A stretch of 64,000 nucleotides of DNA from Actinotalea alkalitolerans (GTDB lineage: Bacteria > Actinomycetota > Actinomycetes > Actinomycetales > Cellulomonadaceae), in NCBI RefSeq assembly GCF_023369855.1, contig NZ_JAMBPP010000003.1, positions 248,001 through 312,000 on the forward strand. Direction: 5' to 3'. The notes beneath the pieces were generated by a model. That model ran no database searches and was not told where the DNA came from. It was given only the letters and a program-made list of their open reading frames with translations. The position numbers were made by a program, and so were the translations under genes. Positions 24,885 through 35,957 of the stretch are shown in pieces; within the stretch, counting starts at the first letter, position 1, and each line of letters begins with the position of its first letter.

Positions 24885-25334
24885 TCAGCGCCGGCCCTCG
24901 TAGGCGGCGAGCTGGTCGATCCGGCGCTGGTGGCGTGCGTCGCCGCTGAACGGCTCGGCCAGGAAGGTCTCGACGATCTCGGTCGACTCGTCGACCGAGT
25001 GCTGGCGGGCACCGAGGGCGACGACGTTCGCGTCGTTGTGCTGCCGGCCCAGCCGTGCGGTCTCGACGCTCCACGCCAGCGCGGACCGCACCCCGGGCAC
25101 CTTGTTGGCCGCGATCTGCTCACCGTTGCCCGACCCGCCGATCACCACGCCCAGGCTCCCCGGCTCGGCGACCACAGCCTCACCGGCCGCGAAGCAGAAG
25201 GACGGGTAGTCGTCCTGCGGGTCGTAGGAGTGCGCCCCGTGGTCGACGACGTCGTGGCCCCCCGCCCGGAGGTGCTCGACGAGGTGGACCTTGAGCTCGT
25301 ACCCGGCGTGATCGGCGGCGATGTGGATGCGCAT
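24885..25334 (-). CDS. rpiB: ribose-5-phosphate isomerase B
   Basis: Cytosolic isomerase of 149 aa that interconverts ribose 5-phosphate and ribulose 5-phosphate. The N-terminus RIHIAADHAGYELK and the loop GGSGNGEQIAANKV are typical of the actinobacterial form, which uses a Glu in place of the E. coli active-site Cys (established for the M. tuberculosis enzyme). The ATG at 25334 is preceded by CAGGAT and 6 nt, so it may be leaderless. GTG 25352 would add six residues unlike the family. Confidence 0.93.
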   Translation of the reverse strand: MRIHIAADHAGYELKVHLVEHLRAGGHDVVDHGAHSYDPQDDYPSFCFAAGEAVVAEPGSLGVVIGGSGNGEQIAANKVPGVRSALAWSVETARLGRQHNDANVVALGARQHSVDESTEIVETFLAEPFSGDARHQRRIDQLAAYEGRR

Positions 25335-25381
25335 GGCGACATCCTGCCGCACTCCTGGTGGGTTCCGCCTAGCCTGGGCCC
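25335..25381. promoter_or_regulatory. overlapping divergent leaderless promoters (rpiB / M13 peptidase)
   Basis: Only 47 nt separate the start codons. Minus-strand CAGGAT (25341-25346) and plus-strand TAGCCT (25370-25375) each stand 6 nt before their start. Each polymerase footprint must cover the other promoter, so the two should compete. Confidence 0.5.
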
Positions 25382-27427
25382 ATGACTCGCCCCGACACCC
25401 GTCCTCTGCACAGCGGCATCGACCCCGACGCCCTCGACCCGACGACCCGCCCCCAGGACGACCTGTACGGGCATGTCAACGGCAGGTGGATCGAGTCCCA
25501 CGTGATCCCCGCGGACCGTGCGATGGACGGCTCCTTCCGGGCGTTGCACGACCAGGCCGAGGAGCACGTCAAGGCGATCATCGAAGAGCTCGGTGCGCAG
25601 GTGGCCGCCGCCGCCGCGCAGGGTGCCACGGGGTCCGACGACCGCGCACCGGGCGGTGCGGCTGCCCAGGTCGGTGCGCTCTACGCGAGCTTCATGGACA
25701 CCGAGCGGGTCGCCGCGCTGGGTGCCTCTCCGCTGAGCGAGGAGCTCGACCTGATCGACGGGGCCGCGGACCGCACCGACCTCACCCGGGTGCTCGGCAG
25801 CCTGCAGCGCACCGGAGGTGCGGGGGCGGTCGAGTTCTGGGTCGACAACGACGCCAAGGACCCCGAGCGCTACGTCGTGTACCTGTACCAGGGTGGTCTT
25901 GGGCTCCCTGACGAGTCCTACTACCGCGAGACGCAGTACGCCGCCGTGCGCGAGGCGTACGAGCCCCACGTGGCCCGCATGCTCACGCTGGCGGCCGGTG
26001 TCGATGCGACGCAGGCCGAGGCGGACGCCGCCGCCGTCGTCGACCTGGAGACCCGCCTGGCGGCGTGCCACTGGGACGTGGTGCGCGACCGTGACGCCGA
26101 CCTGACCTACAACCCGATGCCGCTGACCGACCTGGTCACCAGCTCGCCCGGCTTCGACTGGGAGACCTGGACCACCGCCCTGGCCGCACCCACGGGCAGC
26201 ATGGACCACCTCGTGGTGCGCGAGCCCGACTTCGCGACCGGCTTCGCGGCCCTGTGGTCCGAGCTCCCGCTCGAGCAGTGGAAGGCCTGGCTCCGCTACC
26301 ACCTGGTCAGCGCCCGTGCCCCCTACCTGCACGACGCGGTCGTCGAGGCGAACTTCGACTTCTACGGCCGCACCCTGACCGGCGCGACCGAGCTGCGCGA
26401 CCGCTGGCGGCGTGGGGTGTCGGTGGTCGAGGGGGCGCTGGGCGAGGCCGTGGGTCAGGTCTACGTCGACCGGCACTTCCCGGCGAGCCACAAGGAGCGC
26501 ATGCACGAGCTGGTCGCACACCTCGTGGAGGCGTACCGCCGGTCGATCACCTCGCTCGACTGGATGGGTGAGGACACCCGTGCCAAGGCCCTGGACAAGC
26601 TCGCGGCGTTCACCCCGAAGATCGGCTACCCCGACCGGTGGAAGGACTACTCAGGTCTGGAGATCAGCCCTGAGGACCTCGTCGGCAACGTCCGCCGGGC
26701 GACCGCCTTCGAGCTCGACCGGGAGCTGGCGAAGATCGGCCGTCCGGTGGATCGCGACGAGTGGTTCATGACCCCTCAGACGGTCAACGCGTACTACAAC
26801 CCCGGGATGAACGAGATCGTCTTCCCCGCAGCGATCCTCCAGCCCCCGTTCTTCGACCCCGAGGCGGACGACGCGGTCAACTACGGCGGCATCGGCGCGG
26901 TGATCGGTCACGAGATCGGCCACGGCTTCGACGACCAGGGGTCGAAGTACGACGGTCAGGGGCGCCTCGAGGACTGGTGGACCCCGCAGGACCGGGCCGA
27001 GTTCGACACCCGCGCCGCTGCACTCATCGCGCAGTTCGACGTGCTCACCCCACGCCAGCTCGGCCCCGAGCACACCGTCAACGGTGCCCTGACGATCGGG
27101 GAGAACATCGGGGACCTGGGCGGGCTGACCATCGGCCTCAAGGCCTACGAGGTCGCCCTCGAGGCGCAGGGCCTGACCCTGGCGCAGGCCCCGGTGCTCG
27201 ACGGCCTGACCGGCGTGCAGCGTGTCCTGATCGGCTTCGCGCAGGTGTGGCAGTCCAAGGGGCGTGACGAGGAGGTCATCCGCCGGCTGGCGACCGATCC
27301 GCACTCGCCCAACGAGTTCCGCTGCAACGCGGTGGTCCGCAACCTCGACGCGTTCTACGAGGCGTACGACGTCACGCCGTCCGACGCCCTGTACCTCGCG
27401 CCGGACGAGCGGGTACGCATCTGGTGA
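25382..27427 (+). CDS. pepO: M13-family zinc endopeptidase (PepO/neprilysin-like)
   Basis: Metallopeptidase of 681 aa, full length for M13. The zinc helix HEIGH carries His510, Glu511 and His514. The third-ligand motif ENIGDLGG and the substrate-binding NAYYNP are present, and the protein ends in RVRIW like other members. No signal peptide is visible, so this form is cytosolic and probably degrades short peptides. A leaderless start is likely. Confidence 0.93.
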   Translation: MTRPDTRPLHSGIDPDALDPTTRPQDDLYGHVNGRWIESHVIPADRAMDGSFRALHDQAEEHVKAIIEELGAQVAAAAAQGATGSDDRAPGGAAAQVGALYASFMDTERVAALGASPLSEELDLIDGAADRTDLTRVLGSLQRTGGAGAVEFWVDNDAKDPERYVVYLYQGGLGLPDESYYRETQYAAVREAYEPHVARMLTLAAGVDATQAEADAAAVVDLETRLAACHWDVVRDRDADLTYNPMPLTDLVTSSPGFDWETWTTALAAPTGSMDHLVVREPDFATGFAALWSELPLEQWKAWLRYHLVSARAPYLHDAVVEANFDFYGRTLTGATELRDRWRRGVSVVEGALGEAVGQVYVDRHFPASHKERMHELVAHLVEAYRRSITSLDWMGEDTRAKALDKLAAFTPKIGYPDRWKDYSGLEISPEDLVGNVRRATAFELDRELAKIGRPVDRDEWFMTPQTVNAYYNPGMNEIVFPAAILQPPFFDPEADDAVNYGGIGAVIGHEIGHGFDDQGSKYDGQGRLEDWWTPQDRAEFDTRAAALIAQFDVLTPRQLGPEHTVNGALTIGENIGDLGGLTIGLKAYEVALEAQGLTLAQAPVLDGLTGVQRVLIGFAQVWQSKGRDEEVIRRLATDPHSPNEFRCNAVVRNLDAFYEAYDVTPSDALYLAPDERVRIW

Positions 27428-27432
27428 GCCGT

Positions 27433-27472
27433 ACCGGCGGGGCCGGCCCGGCTGCGGGTCGGCCCCGCCGGT
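27433..27472. terminator. bidirectional terminator behind pepO
   Basis: ACCGGCGGGGCCG (27433-27445) pairs with CGGCCCCGCCGGT (27460-27472), a perfect 13-bp stem with a 14-nt loop, between the convergent 3' ends of pepO and the next gene. Confidence 0.8.
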
Positions 27473-27484
27473 GCGTCGGGCTGG

Positions 27485-28072
27485 TCAGAAGGGCTGATAG
27501 CCCGCGCGGGCGACCGAGAACCCCTGGCCGGTCGGGTTGTGGCGGCACGTCGCCCCGTTGGTCGAGCTGAAGCAGGACATCTCCCCCACCGTGGTGGCCT
27601 GGCCGTAGTCGAGCACCGGGGTGCCCTCGGGCGCGGCAGCGGGTGGGGCGTCGACGCACGGGAACGAGAACCCGTCGGTCGCGGTCACCGTGAGCACGCT
27701 GCCGACGGTGCCGGTACAGCCCTCGGGTGGCGCGGGGGGCTCGTAGGAGAACTGCAGGATCGTGCAGGTGGCGGCGTCGGGGGTCACGGTGCAGTGGATG
27801 TTCCCGCTCGGCAGCACGAAGGCCCCGAGGTCCAGGCTGTCGGTCGGCTCGGCGGGGGCAGACTCCTCGGGGGTGCTCTCGAGCGGGTCCTGCTGGGTCG
27901 GTGAGGCCGCCGGGGTCTCGGGCTCGTCGCCGTCGCCCCCCGACATCACCATCGCCAGGACCACCAGGAAGGTGACCACCAGGATCACGTCGATCGCGAG
28001 GAACGCGGTCATCCCCGGGCTGAGGGGACGACGGCGCCCTCCGGCCGCTGCTGCGGGTCTGGGCTGCTCCAC
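27485..28072 (-). CDS. single-pass membrane protein with extracytoplasmic Cys-containing domain, unknown function
   Basis: Protein of 195 aa. A short basic cytosolic N-terminus precedes one membrane helix (about 20-42, AIDVILVVTFLVVLAMVM), then an acidic Ser/Thr/Pro linker and an outside domain with six cysteines (IHCTVTP, ATCTIL, GCTG, FPCVD, MSCFS, ATCRH), probably three disulfides. I do not recognise the domain; it resembles secreted hypothetical proteins of actinobacteria. GTG 28072 lies 5 nt behind GAGGAG. The frame stays open upstream, but that stretch has no membrane or domain signal. Confidence 0.65.
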   Translation of the reverse strand: MEQPRPAAAAGGRRRPLSPGMTAFLAIDVILVVTFLVVLAMVMSGGDGDEPETPAASPTQQDPLESTPEESAPAEPTDSLDLGAFVLPSGNIHCTVTPDAATCTILQFSYEPPAPPEGCTGTVGSVLTVTATDGFSFPCVDAPPAAAPEGTPVLDYGQATTVGEMSCFSSTNGATCRHNPTGQGFSVARAGYQPF

Positions 28073-28221
28073 CACTGCTCCTCTCGTGCCGACAGGCACA
28101 CTGCACCGGCAGCATGCCACGGAGCCGCGCGCTCCGCGACGCTCCGGCCTGAGCCCGTGGACCACCGGTACCGGGCGGTGGGGGTGCCGCTCCCTGACGG
28201 GTCGTCGACCCAGGACGGACG

Positions 28222-29844
28222 TTACCGCGGGCCGCCGGTCAGGCCGATCACGGCCATCGCCGCAGACCGCCCGGGGATCCCGCTGACCCCTCCTCCGCGA
28301 CGCGCCCCCGCACCGCAGAGCAGCACGCGCTCGTGCGCGGTCGAGACCCCCCAGCGTGCCGCGAGCCCGCCGTCGTGCCCCTGACCGGGCTCGGCCCAGG
28401 GCCAGGCGAGGTCACGGTGGAAGATGTGCCCACCGGGCAGCCCGACGTCGCCCTCGAGGTCCACCGGGCTGCGCGCCTCGACGCACGGCCGCCCGTCCTG
28501 GTCCAGAGCCAGGCAGTCCTCGATCGGCTCGGCCAGCACGCTGTCGAGCGAGCGCAGCGTCGCCGTGAGCGCAGCGTCGCGAGCGCCCACCGGGTCCTCG
28601 CGGAACAGCCGGGCGGGCATGTGCAGGCCGAAGAGGGTCAGGGTGTGGTGACCCGTGCGCCGCAGCTCCGGGCCCAGGATCGACGGGTCGGTCAGCGAGT
28701 GGCAGTAGATCTCGGCGGGAGGCAGGGTCGGGACCTGGCCCCGGGCCGCCTCCTGGTACGCCCGGTCGAGCTGGCCGTACCCCTCGTTGACGTGGAAGGT
28801 CCCGGCGAAGGCACGCGCGGGGTCGACCTGCGGGTCCCGGAGCCGCGGCAGCCGGGTGAGCAGCATGTTGACCTTGAGCTGTGCACCCTCAGGGGGTGGG
28901 TCGGCAGGTTCGGCCCCCAGCAGTCGGTCGAGCTCGGCGGGGCTGCAGCCCGCGAGCACGTGACCCGCCGCGGTGCGGTGCTCGTGGCCGGTCCAGGGAT
29001 CGCTCCAGACGACCTCGGCGCCCGTCGGGCCGGGGTGGACCGACTCGACGGCCGCCGACGTCCTGAGCTCGGCACCGTGACGTCGCGCGGCATCCTCGAG
29101 CGCGTGCTGGACGGCACCCATGCCGCCGACCGGCACGTCCCAGTCACCGGTACCGCCTCCGATCACGTGGTACAGGAAGCACCGGTTCTGGATCAGCGTG
29201 GCGTCGTCCGCGCGAGCGAAGGTGCCGATCAGCGCGTCGGTGAGCACCACGCCGCGCACGAGGTCGGAGGCGAAGCTGCGCTCGACCACCTCGCTGAGCG
29301 GCGTCTCGACGAGGTCCCGCCACCACTGCTCGCCGATCGCAGCACGGACCTGGTCGGCCGAGGGCAACGGACCGGTGACGGTGCCGAAGACGGCACGGGC
29401 GAGCGCCGCGGTGCGCTCCCCGAAGGACGACCAGGCGTCGGCGTCCCCCGGTGCACCGACGTTCGCGAAGGAGCGTCGGGTCGCGGCCGGGTCGCCGGTG
29501 TCGACCAGCAGACCGCGCGAGGGCTCCCCGGGGACGGGTGTGTAGGACGAGATCCGCCGCCTGCGGAGCGTCAGGTCCAGGCCGAGCTCGTCGCGGACCG
29601 TGGCCGGCAGGAGCGAGACCAGGTAGGAGTAGCGCGAGAGGCGAGCATCACGCCCGGCGAACACCTGGTCGGAGCGGGTGGCGCCACCCAGGTGGTCGGC
29701 CCGCTCGAGCAGCAGGACGCTCCGTCCGGCCCTGCCCAGGTACGCGGCGGCCGTGAGCCCGTTGTGCCCTCCACCGACGACGACGACGTCGTACCGGGGG
29801 CGTGGGGCCGGGGGTCGGGGCTGGGCGGGGACGTCGGTGGGCAT
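28222..29844 (-). CDS. FAD-dependent oxidoreductase, phytoene-desaturase/PYROXD2-like
   Basis: Flavoprotein of 540 aa. The N-terminal dinucleotide fold has VVVVGGGHNGL and LLLERADHLGGA, and the C-terminal FAD motif reads LCGAGARRGGGVSG. Overall it resembles the CrtI/PYROXD2 group rather than true carotenoid desaturases. No carotenoid genes are nearby, so the substrate is unknown. ATG 29844 is chosen because homology starts a few residues later; the frame continues 16 codons upstream. It lies behind the amylase terminator on the same strand. Confidence 0.8.
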   Translation of the reverse strand: MPTDVPAQPRPPAPRPRYDVVVVGGGHNGLTAAAYLGRAGRSVLLLERADHLGGATRSDQVFAGRDARLSRYSYLVSLLPATVRDELGLDLTLRRRRISSYTPVPGEPSRGLLVDTGDPAATRRSFANVGAPGDADAWSSFGERTAALARAVFGTVTGPLPSADQVRAAIGEQWWRDLVETPLSEVVERSFASDLVRGVVLTDALIGTFARADDATLIQNRCFLYHVIGGGTGDWDVPVGGMGAVQHALEDAARRHGAELRTSAAVESVHPGPTGAEVVWSDPWTGHEHRTAAGHVLAGCSPAELDRLLGAEPADPPPEGAQLKVNMLLTRLPRLRDPQVDPARAFAGTFHVNEGYGQLDRAYQEAARGQVPTLPPAEIYCHSLTDPSILGPELRRTGHHTLTLFGLHMPARLFREDPVGARDAALTATLRSLDSVLAEPIEDCLALDQDGRPCVEARSPVDLEGDVGLPGGHIFHRDLAWPWAEPGQGHDGGLAARWGVSTAHERVLLCGAGARRGGGVSGIPGRSAAMAVIGLTGGPR

Positions 29845-29910
29845 GCCTGGCACCGTGCCATGCCCTCGCACCTGACGCCAGGCGCCCGGCACGTCGCGGC
29901 AGAGAGCGAG

Positions 29911-29943
29911 GGGTGGGTCGTGCGCTCCAAGGACGACCCACCC
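29911..29943 (-). terminator. terminator behind the amylase gene
   Basis: GGGTGGGTCGT (29911-29921) pairs with ACGACCCACCC (29933-29943), an 11-bp perfect stem with an 11-nt loop, starting 25 nt behind the amylase stop. Confidence 0.75.
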
Positions 29944-29968
29944 CCCGCCCGATCGGGCCGATACCGGG

Positions 29969-31780
29969 CTAGCTGCGCCAGGTGTCGGAGAGGGTCAGCA
30001 CACCGCTCGCCGGGACGGTCGCGACCCGGTTGGCGCCGCTCTCCCAGGTGACGCCGCCGTTGCCGTCGACGCGCACGTACTTGTACTCGACGCGGGTCCC
30101 CGGAGGCATCGCCACCTCGGCCCGCCACACGGGGTACGTCGCCGAGGACAGCGCGACGCCCGCTGCGGGGCTCCACGTGCCGAGGGCGGCCGTGCTGCCC
30201 ACGACGCGGATGCTCCGGCCCCACTGGGTGGTGGCCTCGACCCCGAAGGAGATCCGCGCGTCGCCGGGGGGTGGCGGTGTCGTGCCGTCGAGCATCGCCC
30301 CCGCGTGGATCGCGAGTGCGGAGCGCGCCGCGACGTTCGCGCTGAACGTCCCGTTCGCGGCGACGGTGACGGTCGAGCCCGAGCAGGAGCGGGCCGTCGG
30401 GTCGTAGTCACCGCTCATCACGTCGCAGTAGACGCCGGCCGGGAGCGACGTCGTGAACGTTCGGCTCAGCGCTGTCCCTTCGCCGTTGAGCGCGAGGTAG
30501 GCCTGGTCTCCCCGACCGAAGGCGATCTGGTTGCTGCCGTTGTCCCACCACTGGCTCGTCGCCGCGGTGCCTGCGGCGTTGCGGAACCCGACCATGTTGC
30601 GGATCTCGCGCCAGTCGTGCTGGCAGCGCCACCCGTTGGTGTAGCAGGTCGCGTCCAGCACCGCTCCGCTGCTGCTCTGGGGTGCCCCCTTGTTGTAGTC
30701 GCCGTTGGTCGCGTACCCCGAGTGCACCGCGGGTGCGCCGTACGGCCAGGCCAGCATGAAGACGTTCGCCAGCGTGTAGGCGGCACCGTCGGCCTCGGTC
30801 AGGGTCTCGAAGTTGCGCTCGGTGTCGTGGTTGTCGACGAAGACCCCGGCACGGTCGCTCGGCAGCAGACCCCAGGTCGCGCCGAAGGTCCGCAGGTTGG
30901 CCAGCCGGTCGCCGCCGGTGAACACCCGCTTGAGCTGGCGTCCGTAGTTGAACTCGTGCACGTCGCCGATCCCGGTGTACTCCGCGGGGGTGATGGGCTC
31001 CCCCGCGGCACCGATGACCTCCTGGACGATGTACACGCTCGGGTCGCTGAGCCGGCTCACGATGTCCGCGACGTCGGCCGCGGGCATGTGCTTGGCCGCG
31101 TCGATGCGGAACCCCCGCACGCCCAGGGCGATGAGGTCGTTCATGTATGTGGCGATCCGGCCCCGCACGTACTGCGACCCGGTGGCCAGGTCGGCGAGCC
31201 CCACGAGGTTGCAGTTCTGCACCTCCCAGCGGTTGCGGTAGTCGGCGATGTCGCGGCGGCACCCGTTGAAGTCGGCGTCGGAGTAGATGCCCGGGTAGCT
31301 GTAGTACTGGAACGGCGACCCCGCGTACCCGGTTCCCCCGCCGGGGGCGCCGCTCATGTGGTTGATCACGGTGTCGGCGATGACCTCGACGCCCGCGGAC
31401 CGGCAGGTGCTGACCATGGCGGCGAACTGCGCACGGTTGCCGAGCTTGGACTCGATCCGGTAGCTGACCGGCTGGTACGAGGTCCACCACTGGCTGCCGC
31501 GGACGTGCTCCTGCGGCGGTGAGACCTGGACGTAGGCGTAGCCCGCAGGTCCCAGGGTGCTGGTGCACTCCCGGGCGACCGAGGTCCACGTCCACTGGAA
31601 CAGCACGGCGGTGACGTCGCGCTCGCCGGGTGGTGCGGCCGAGGCCGGTGGTGCGGCGCCGACGGCGGCGCCGGTGACCAGCGCTGTGGCGGCCAGGACG
31701 CCCGCGAGCGTCCCGGCGAGGGAACGCAGGATCGAGCGGTGGCGGGATCGGGTGTGCGGTCGTCTGGTAGACGGCTCCAT
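29969..31780 (-). CDS. amyA: secreted alpha-amylase with C-terminal CBM20
   Basis: GH13 alpha-amylase of 603 aa that cleaves internal alpha-1,4 bonds of starch outside the cell. A long signal peptide with twin basic patches ends near ASAAPPG. The catalytic residues are Asp227 (GFRIDAAKH), Glu254 (VQEVIG) and the transition-state Asp in [10 protein letters not shown]. After a linker (TTPPPPGD) a CBM20 starch-binding domain fills about 505-603 ([26 protein letters not shown]). ATG 31780 follows GGGGAG; upstream codons are non-homologous. It probably responds to maltodextrin through the operator-like repeats at 31879-31924. Confidence 0.94.
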   Translation of the reverse strand: MEPSTRRPHTRSRHRSILRSLAGTLAGVLAATALVTGAAVGAAPPASAAPPGERDVTAVLFQWTWTSVARECTSTLGPAGYAYVQVSPPQEHVRGSQWWTSYQPVSYRIESKLGNRAQFAAMVSTCRSAGVEVIADTVINHMSGAPGGGTGYAGSPFQYYSYPGIYSDADFNGCRRDIADYRNRWEVQNCNLVGLADLATGSQYVRGRIATYMNDLIALGVRGFRIDAAKHMPAADVADIVSRLSDPSVYIVQEVIGAAGEPITPAEYTGIGDVHEFNYGRQLKRVFTGGDRLANLRTFGATWGLLPSDRAGVFVDNHDTERNFETLTEADGAAYTLANVFMLAWPYGAPAVHSGYATNGDYNKGAPQSSSGAVLDATCYTNGWRCQHDWREIRNMVGFRNAAGTAATSQWWDNGSNQIAFGRGDQAYLALNGEGTALSRTFTTSLPAGVYCDVMSGDYDPTARSCSGSTVTVAANGTFSANVAARSALAIHAGAMLDGTTPPPPGDARISFGVEATTQWGRSIRVVGSTAALGTWSPAAGVALSSATYPVWRAEVAMPPGTRVEYKYVRVDGNGGVTWESGANRVATVPASGVLTLSDTWRS

Positions 31781-31878
31781 GCGGTACTTCTCCCCGTTCG
31801 GGTCGGACCGGCCCGACAGCGGTGTCGGACCAGAGACAGCCGGCCGTCGCAGCAGTGCGTCGGCCTCGAGCGGAGCGC

Positions 31879-31924
31879 GTGCAACGGGATGCAAGATTCC
31901 CGCAACATCCTTGGATGCTTGCAC
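31879..31924 (-). promoter_or_regulatory. operator-like repeats upstream of the amylase gene
   Basis: GTGCAA (31879) and TTGCAC (31919) bracket two further palindromic blocks, GGGATGCAAGATTCCC and GCAACATCC-TT-GGATGCTTGC. This is rich in the TTGCA/TGCAA half-sites of LacI-family MalR-type regulators of actinobacterial amylase genes. The region lies 100-145 nt before the start. No LacI-type gene is in the window. Confidence 0.4.
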
Positions 31925-31951
31925 GGTAGGCGACGCCACCCAGGGACGCAA

Positions 31952-31982
31952 GAGGGCGGGCCGGCCACGCCGACCCGCCCTC
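31952..31982 (-). terminator. terminator behind the DsbA-fold gene
   Basis: GAGGGCGGG (31952-31960) pairs with CCCGCCCTC (31974-31982), a 9-bp stem, starting 12 nt behind the stop and separating it from the amylase promoter region. Confidence 0.7.
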
Positions 31983-31994
31983 CACCGGTTCCCG

Positions 31995-32630
31995 TCAGAC
32001 GAAGACCGGGCCCCGCGTCCGGGTGCGCTTGAGCTCGTAGAACCCCGGGACGCCCGTCATGAGGACCAACCCGTCCCAGAGCCGGCCGGCATCCTCACCC
32101 TGGGGGGTCGGCGTCACCACCGGGCCGAAGTACCCGGTGCCGTCGATCGCCACCACAGGGGTCCCGACCTCGTCCCCGACCAGGTCGATCGCGCGCTGGT
32201 GGGAGGCGCGGAGCTCGTCGTCGTGCTCGTCGGTCGAGGCCGCGTCGATGAGCGAGGCCGGCAGACCGACCTCGTCGAGAGCCTCGGCCACGACCACGAG
32301 GCGATCGTCCCGCCGCTCCCCCGGGTGCAGCCGCGTCCCGATCGCGTCGTAGAGCGGCTTGACCACCTGCTCGCCGTGCGCGAGCCGCGCCGCGGTCACC
32401 ACTCGGACCGGTCCCCAGGCGTCATCCATCGAGCGCCGGTACCCCTCGGACAGCTCACGTCCCTCGTTCAGGACCGCCAGGCTCATCACGTGCCACCGCA
32501 CCTCGACGTCACGCACCCGCTCCACCTCGGTCATCCACCGCGAGGTCATCCAGGCCCACGGGCACGTGGGGTCGAACCAGACGTCCGCGGTGTGCCGGGA
32601 CGGGGCGGAGGCAGCGGTGAGGTCGGTCAT
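31995..32630 (-). CDS. DsbA-fold oxidoreductase of the Rv2466c (mycothiol-dependent) family
   Basis: Cytosolic thioredoxin-fold protein of 211 aa. The N-terminal [15 protein letters not shown] aligns with the CPWC active site of the mycobacterial mycothiol-dependent reductase Rv2466c, but the second Cys is Ala here (Cys23-Pro-Trp-Ala26), leaving a monothiol site. The cis-Pro region is [14 protein letters not shown] 5 nt before ATG 32630 sets the start. Divergent from pepN, as in M. tuberculosis. A monothiol centre would need mycothiol or another small thiol to complete a cycle. Confidence 0.88.
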   Translation of the reverse strand: MTDLTAASAPSRHTADVWFDPTCPWAWMTSRWMTEVERVRDVEVRWHVMSLAVLNEGRELSEGYRRSMDDAWGPVRVVTAARLAHGEQVVKPLYDAIGTRLHPGERRDDRLVVVAEALDEVGLPASLIDAASTDEHDDELRASHQRAIDLVGDEVGTPVVAIDGTGYFGPVVTPTPQGEDAGRLWDGLVLMTGVPGFYELKRTRTRGPVFV

Positions 32631-32775
32631 GGTTCTCCATCGATCGGTGGACGGGGGCGGCCGCGCACAGGTCACCGTGCGCATGTCAGCGCAACGTCCC
32701 CGACGTCCTGAACCATCCCGTCCCGGCGTGAAAGGATCCGGTGACCCGCACACGGACGACCCGAGGAGCACCACC

Positions 32776-35373
<2,598 letters not shown>

Positions 35374-35402
35374 GCGCGCCGGGCCGAGGAGGACCTGCAG
35401 GC

Positions 35403-35957
35403 TCAGAGGGGCCGCAGCCAGCGTCGCATCTCCGCAGGGGTGCGCAGGCGCACCCAGCGCTGCTGCGGGTCCTCCTCGGCCAGCGCCGCGTAGCGGGCTC
35501 GGGTGGTGCTGTGCTGGGTCCACGCCCACAACCACAGGTTGGTCATCGGGTCGACGCTGAGCAGCGTGCGCAGGCGTTCGCGGTTGCCGTTCCACAGCTC
35601 TCGTCGGGTCAGGGCGCGCGCCAGGGTGCGTCCCACGAGGCGGGTCATGACCACGGCCCTGCTGTGGTCCAGCCAGAGCACGGTGTCCGCGGCATCGGTC
35701 ACGGCGGTGAGGCGGGTCGCGTAGTTGCCGTCCACGACCCAGCCGTCCCTGGCCTCGGGCGAGGTCAGGAAGTCGCGCATCGCGGTCTCGAACTCGGCCT
35801 GGCTCGCGGTGCGCCACCCCGTCAGGTGGACGATGGCGTCGACCTCGAGGAGGGGGACCCCGAGGCGTTCGGCAACCACCCGCGCGGCCGTCGTCTTGCC
35901 GCTCCCGCTGTTGCCCACCACCCGGACCCGCCGCGGGGGCGGACGTGACGGGATCAT
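35403..35957 (-). CDS. P-loop kinase-like protein (FlaR/topology-modulation type)
   Basis: Small P-loop NTPase of 184 aa. Walker A is GNSGSGKTT (15-23), followed by LLEVDAIVHLTGW, WVVDGNY and TVLWLDHSRAVVMTRLVGRTL, typical of the adenylate-kinase-like 'DNA topology modulation' group. Natural substrate unknown. Its ATG overlaps the malQ stop by 4 nt (ATGA), so it is translated from the malQ message. No starch-related role is known for it. Confidence 0.75.
   Translation of the reverse strand: MIPSRPPPRRVRVVGNSGSGKTTAARVVAERLGVPLLEVDAIVHLTGWRTASQAEFETAMRDFLTSPEARDGWVVDGNYATRLTAVTDAADTVLWLDHSRAVVMTRLVGRTLARALTRRELWNGNRERLRTLLSVDPMTNLWLWAWTQHSTTRARYAALAEEDPQQRWVRLRTPAEMRRWLRPL

Noticed and set aside
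27372-28115. Overlapping minus-strand frame starting MLPVQCACRHERSS, as another Cys leader
   Set aside because: It has no stop near its start and no ribosome site. The membrane-protein frame at 27485-28072 is supported by its own GAGGAG.
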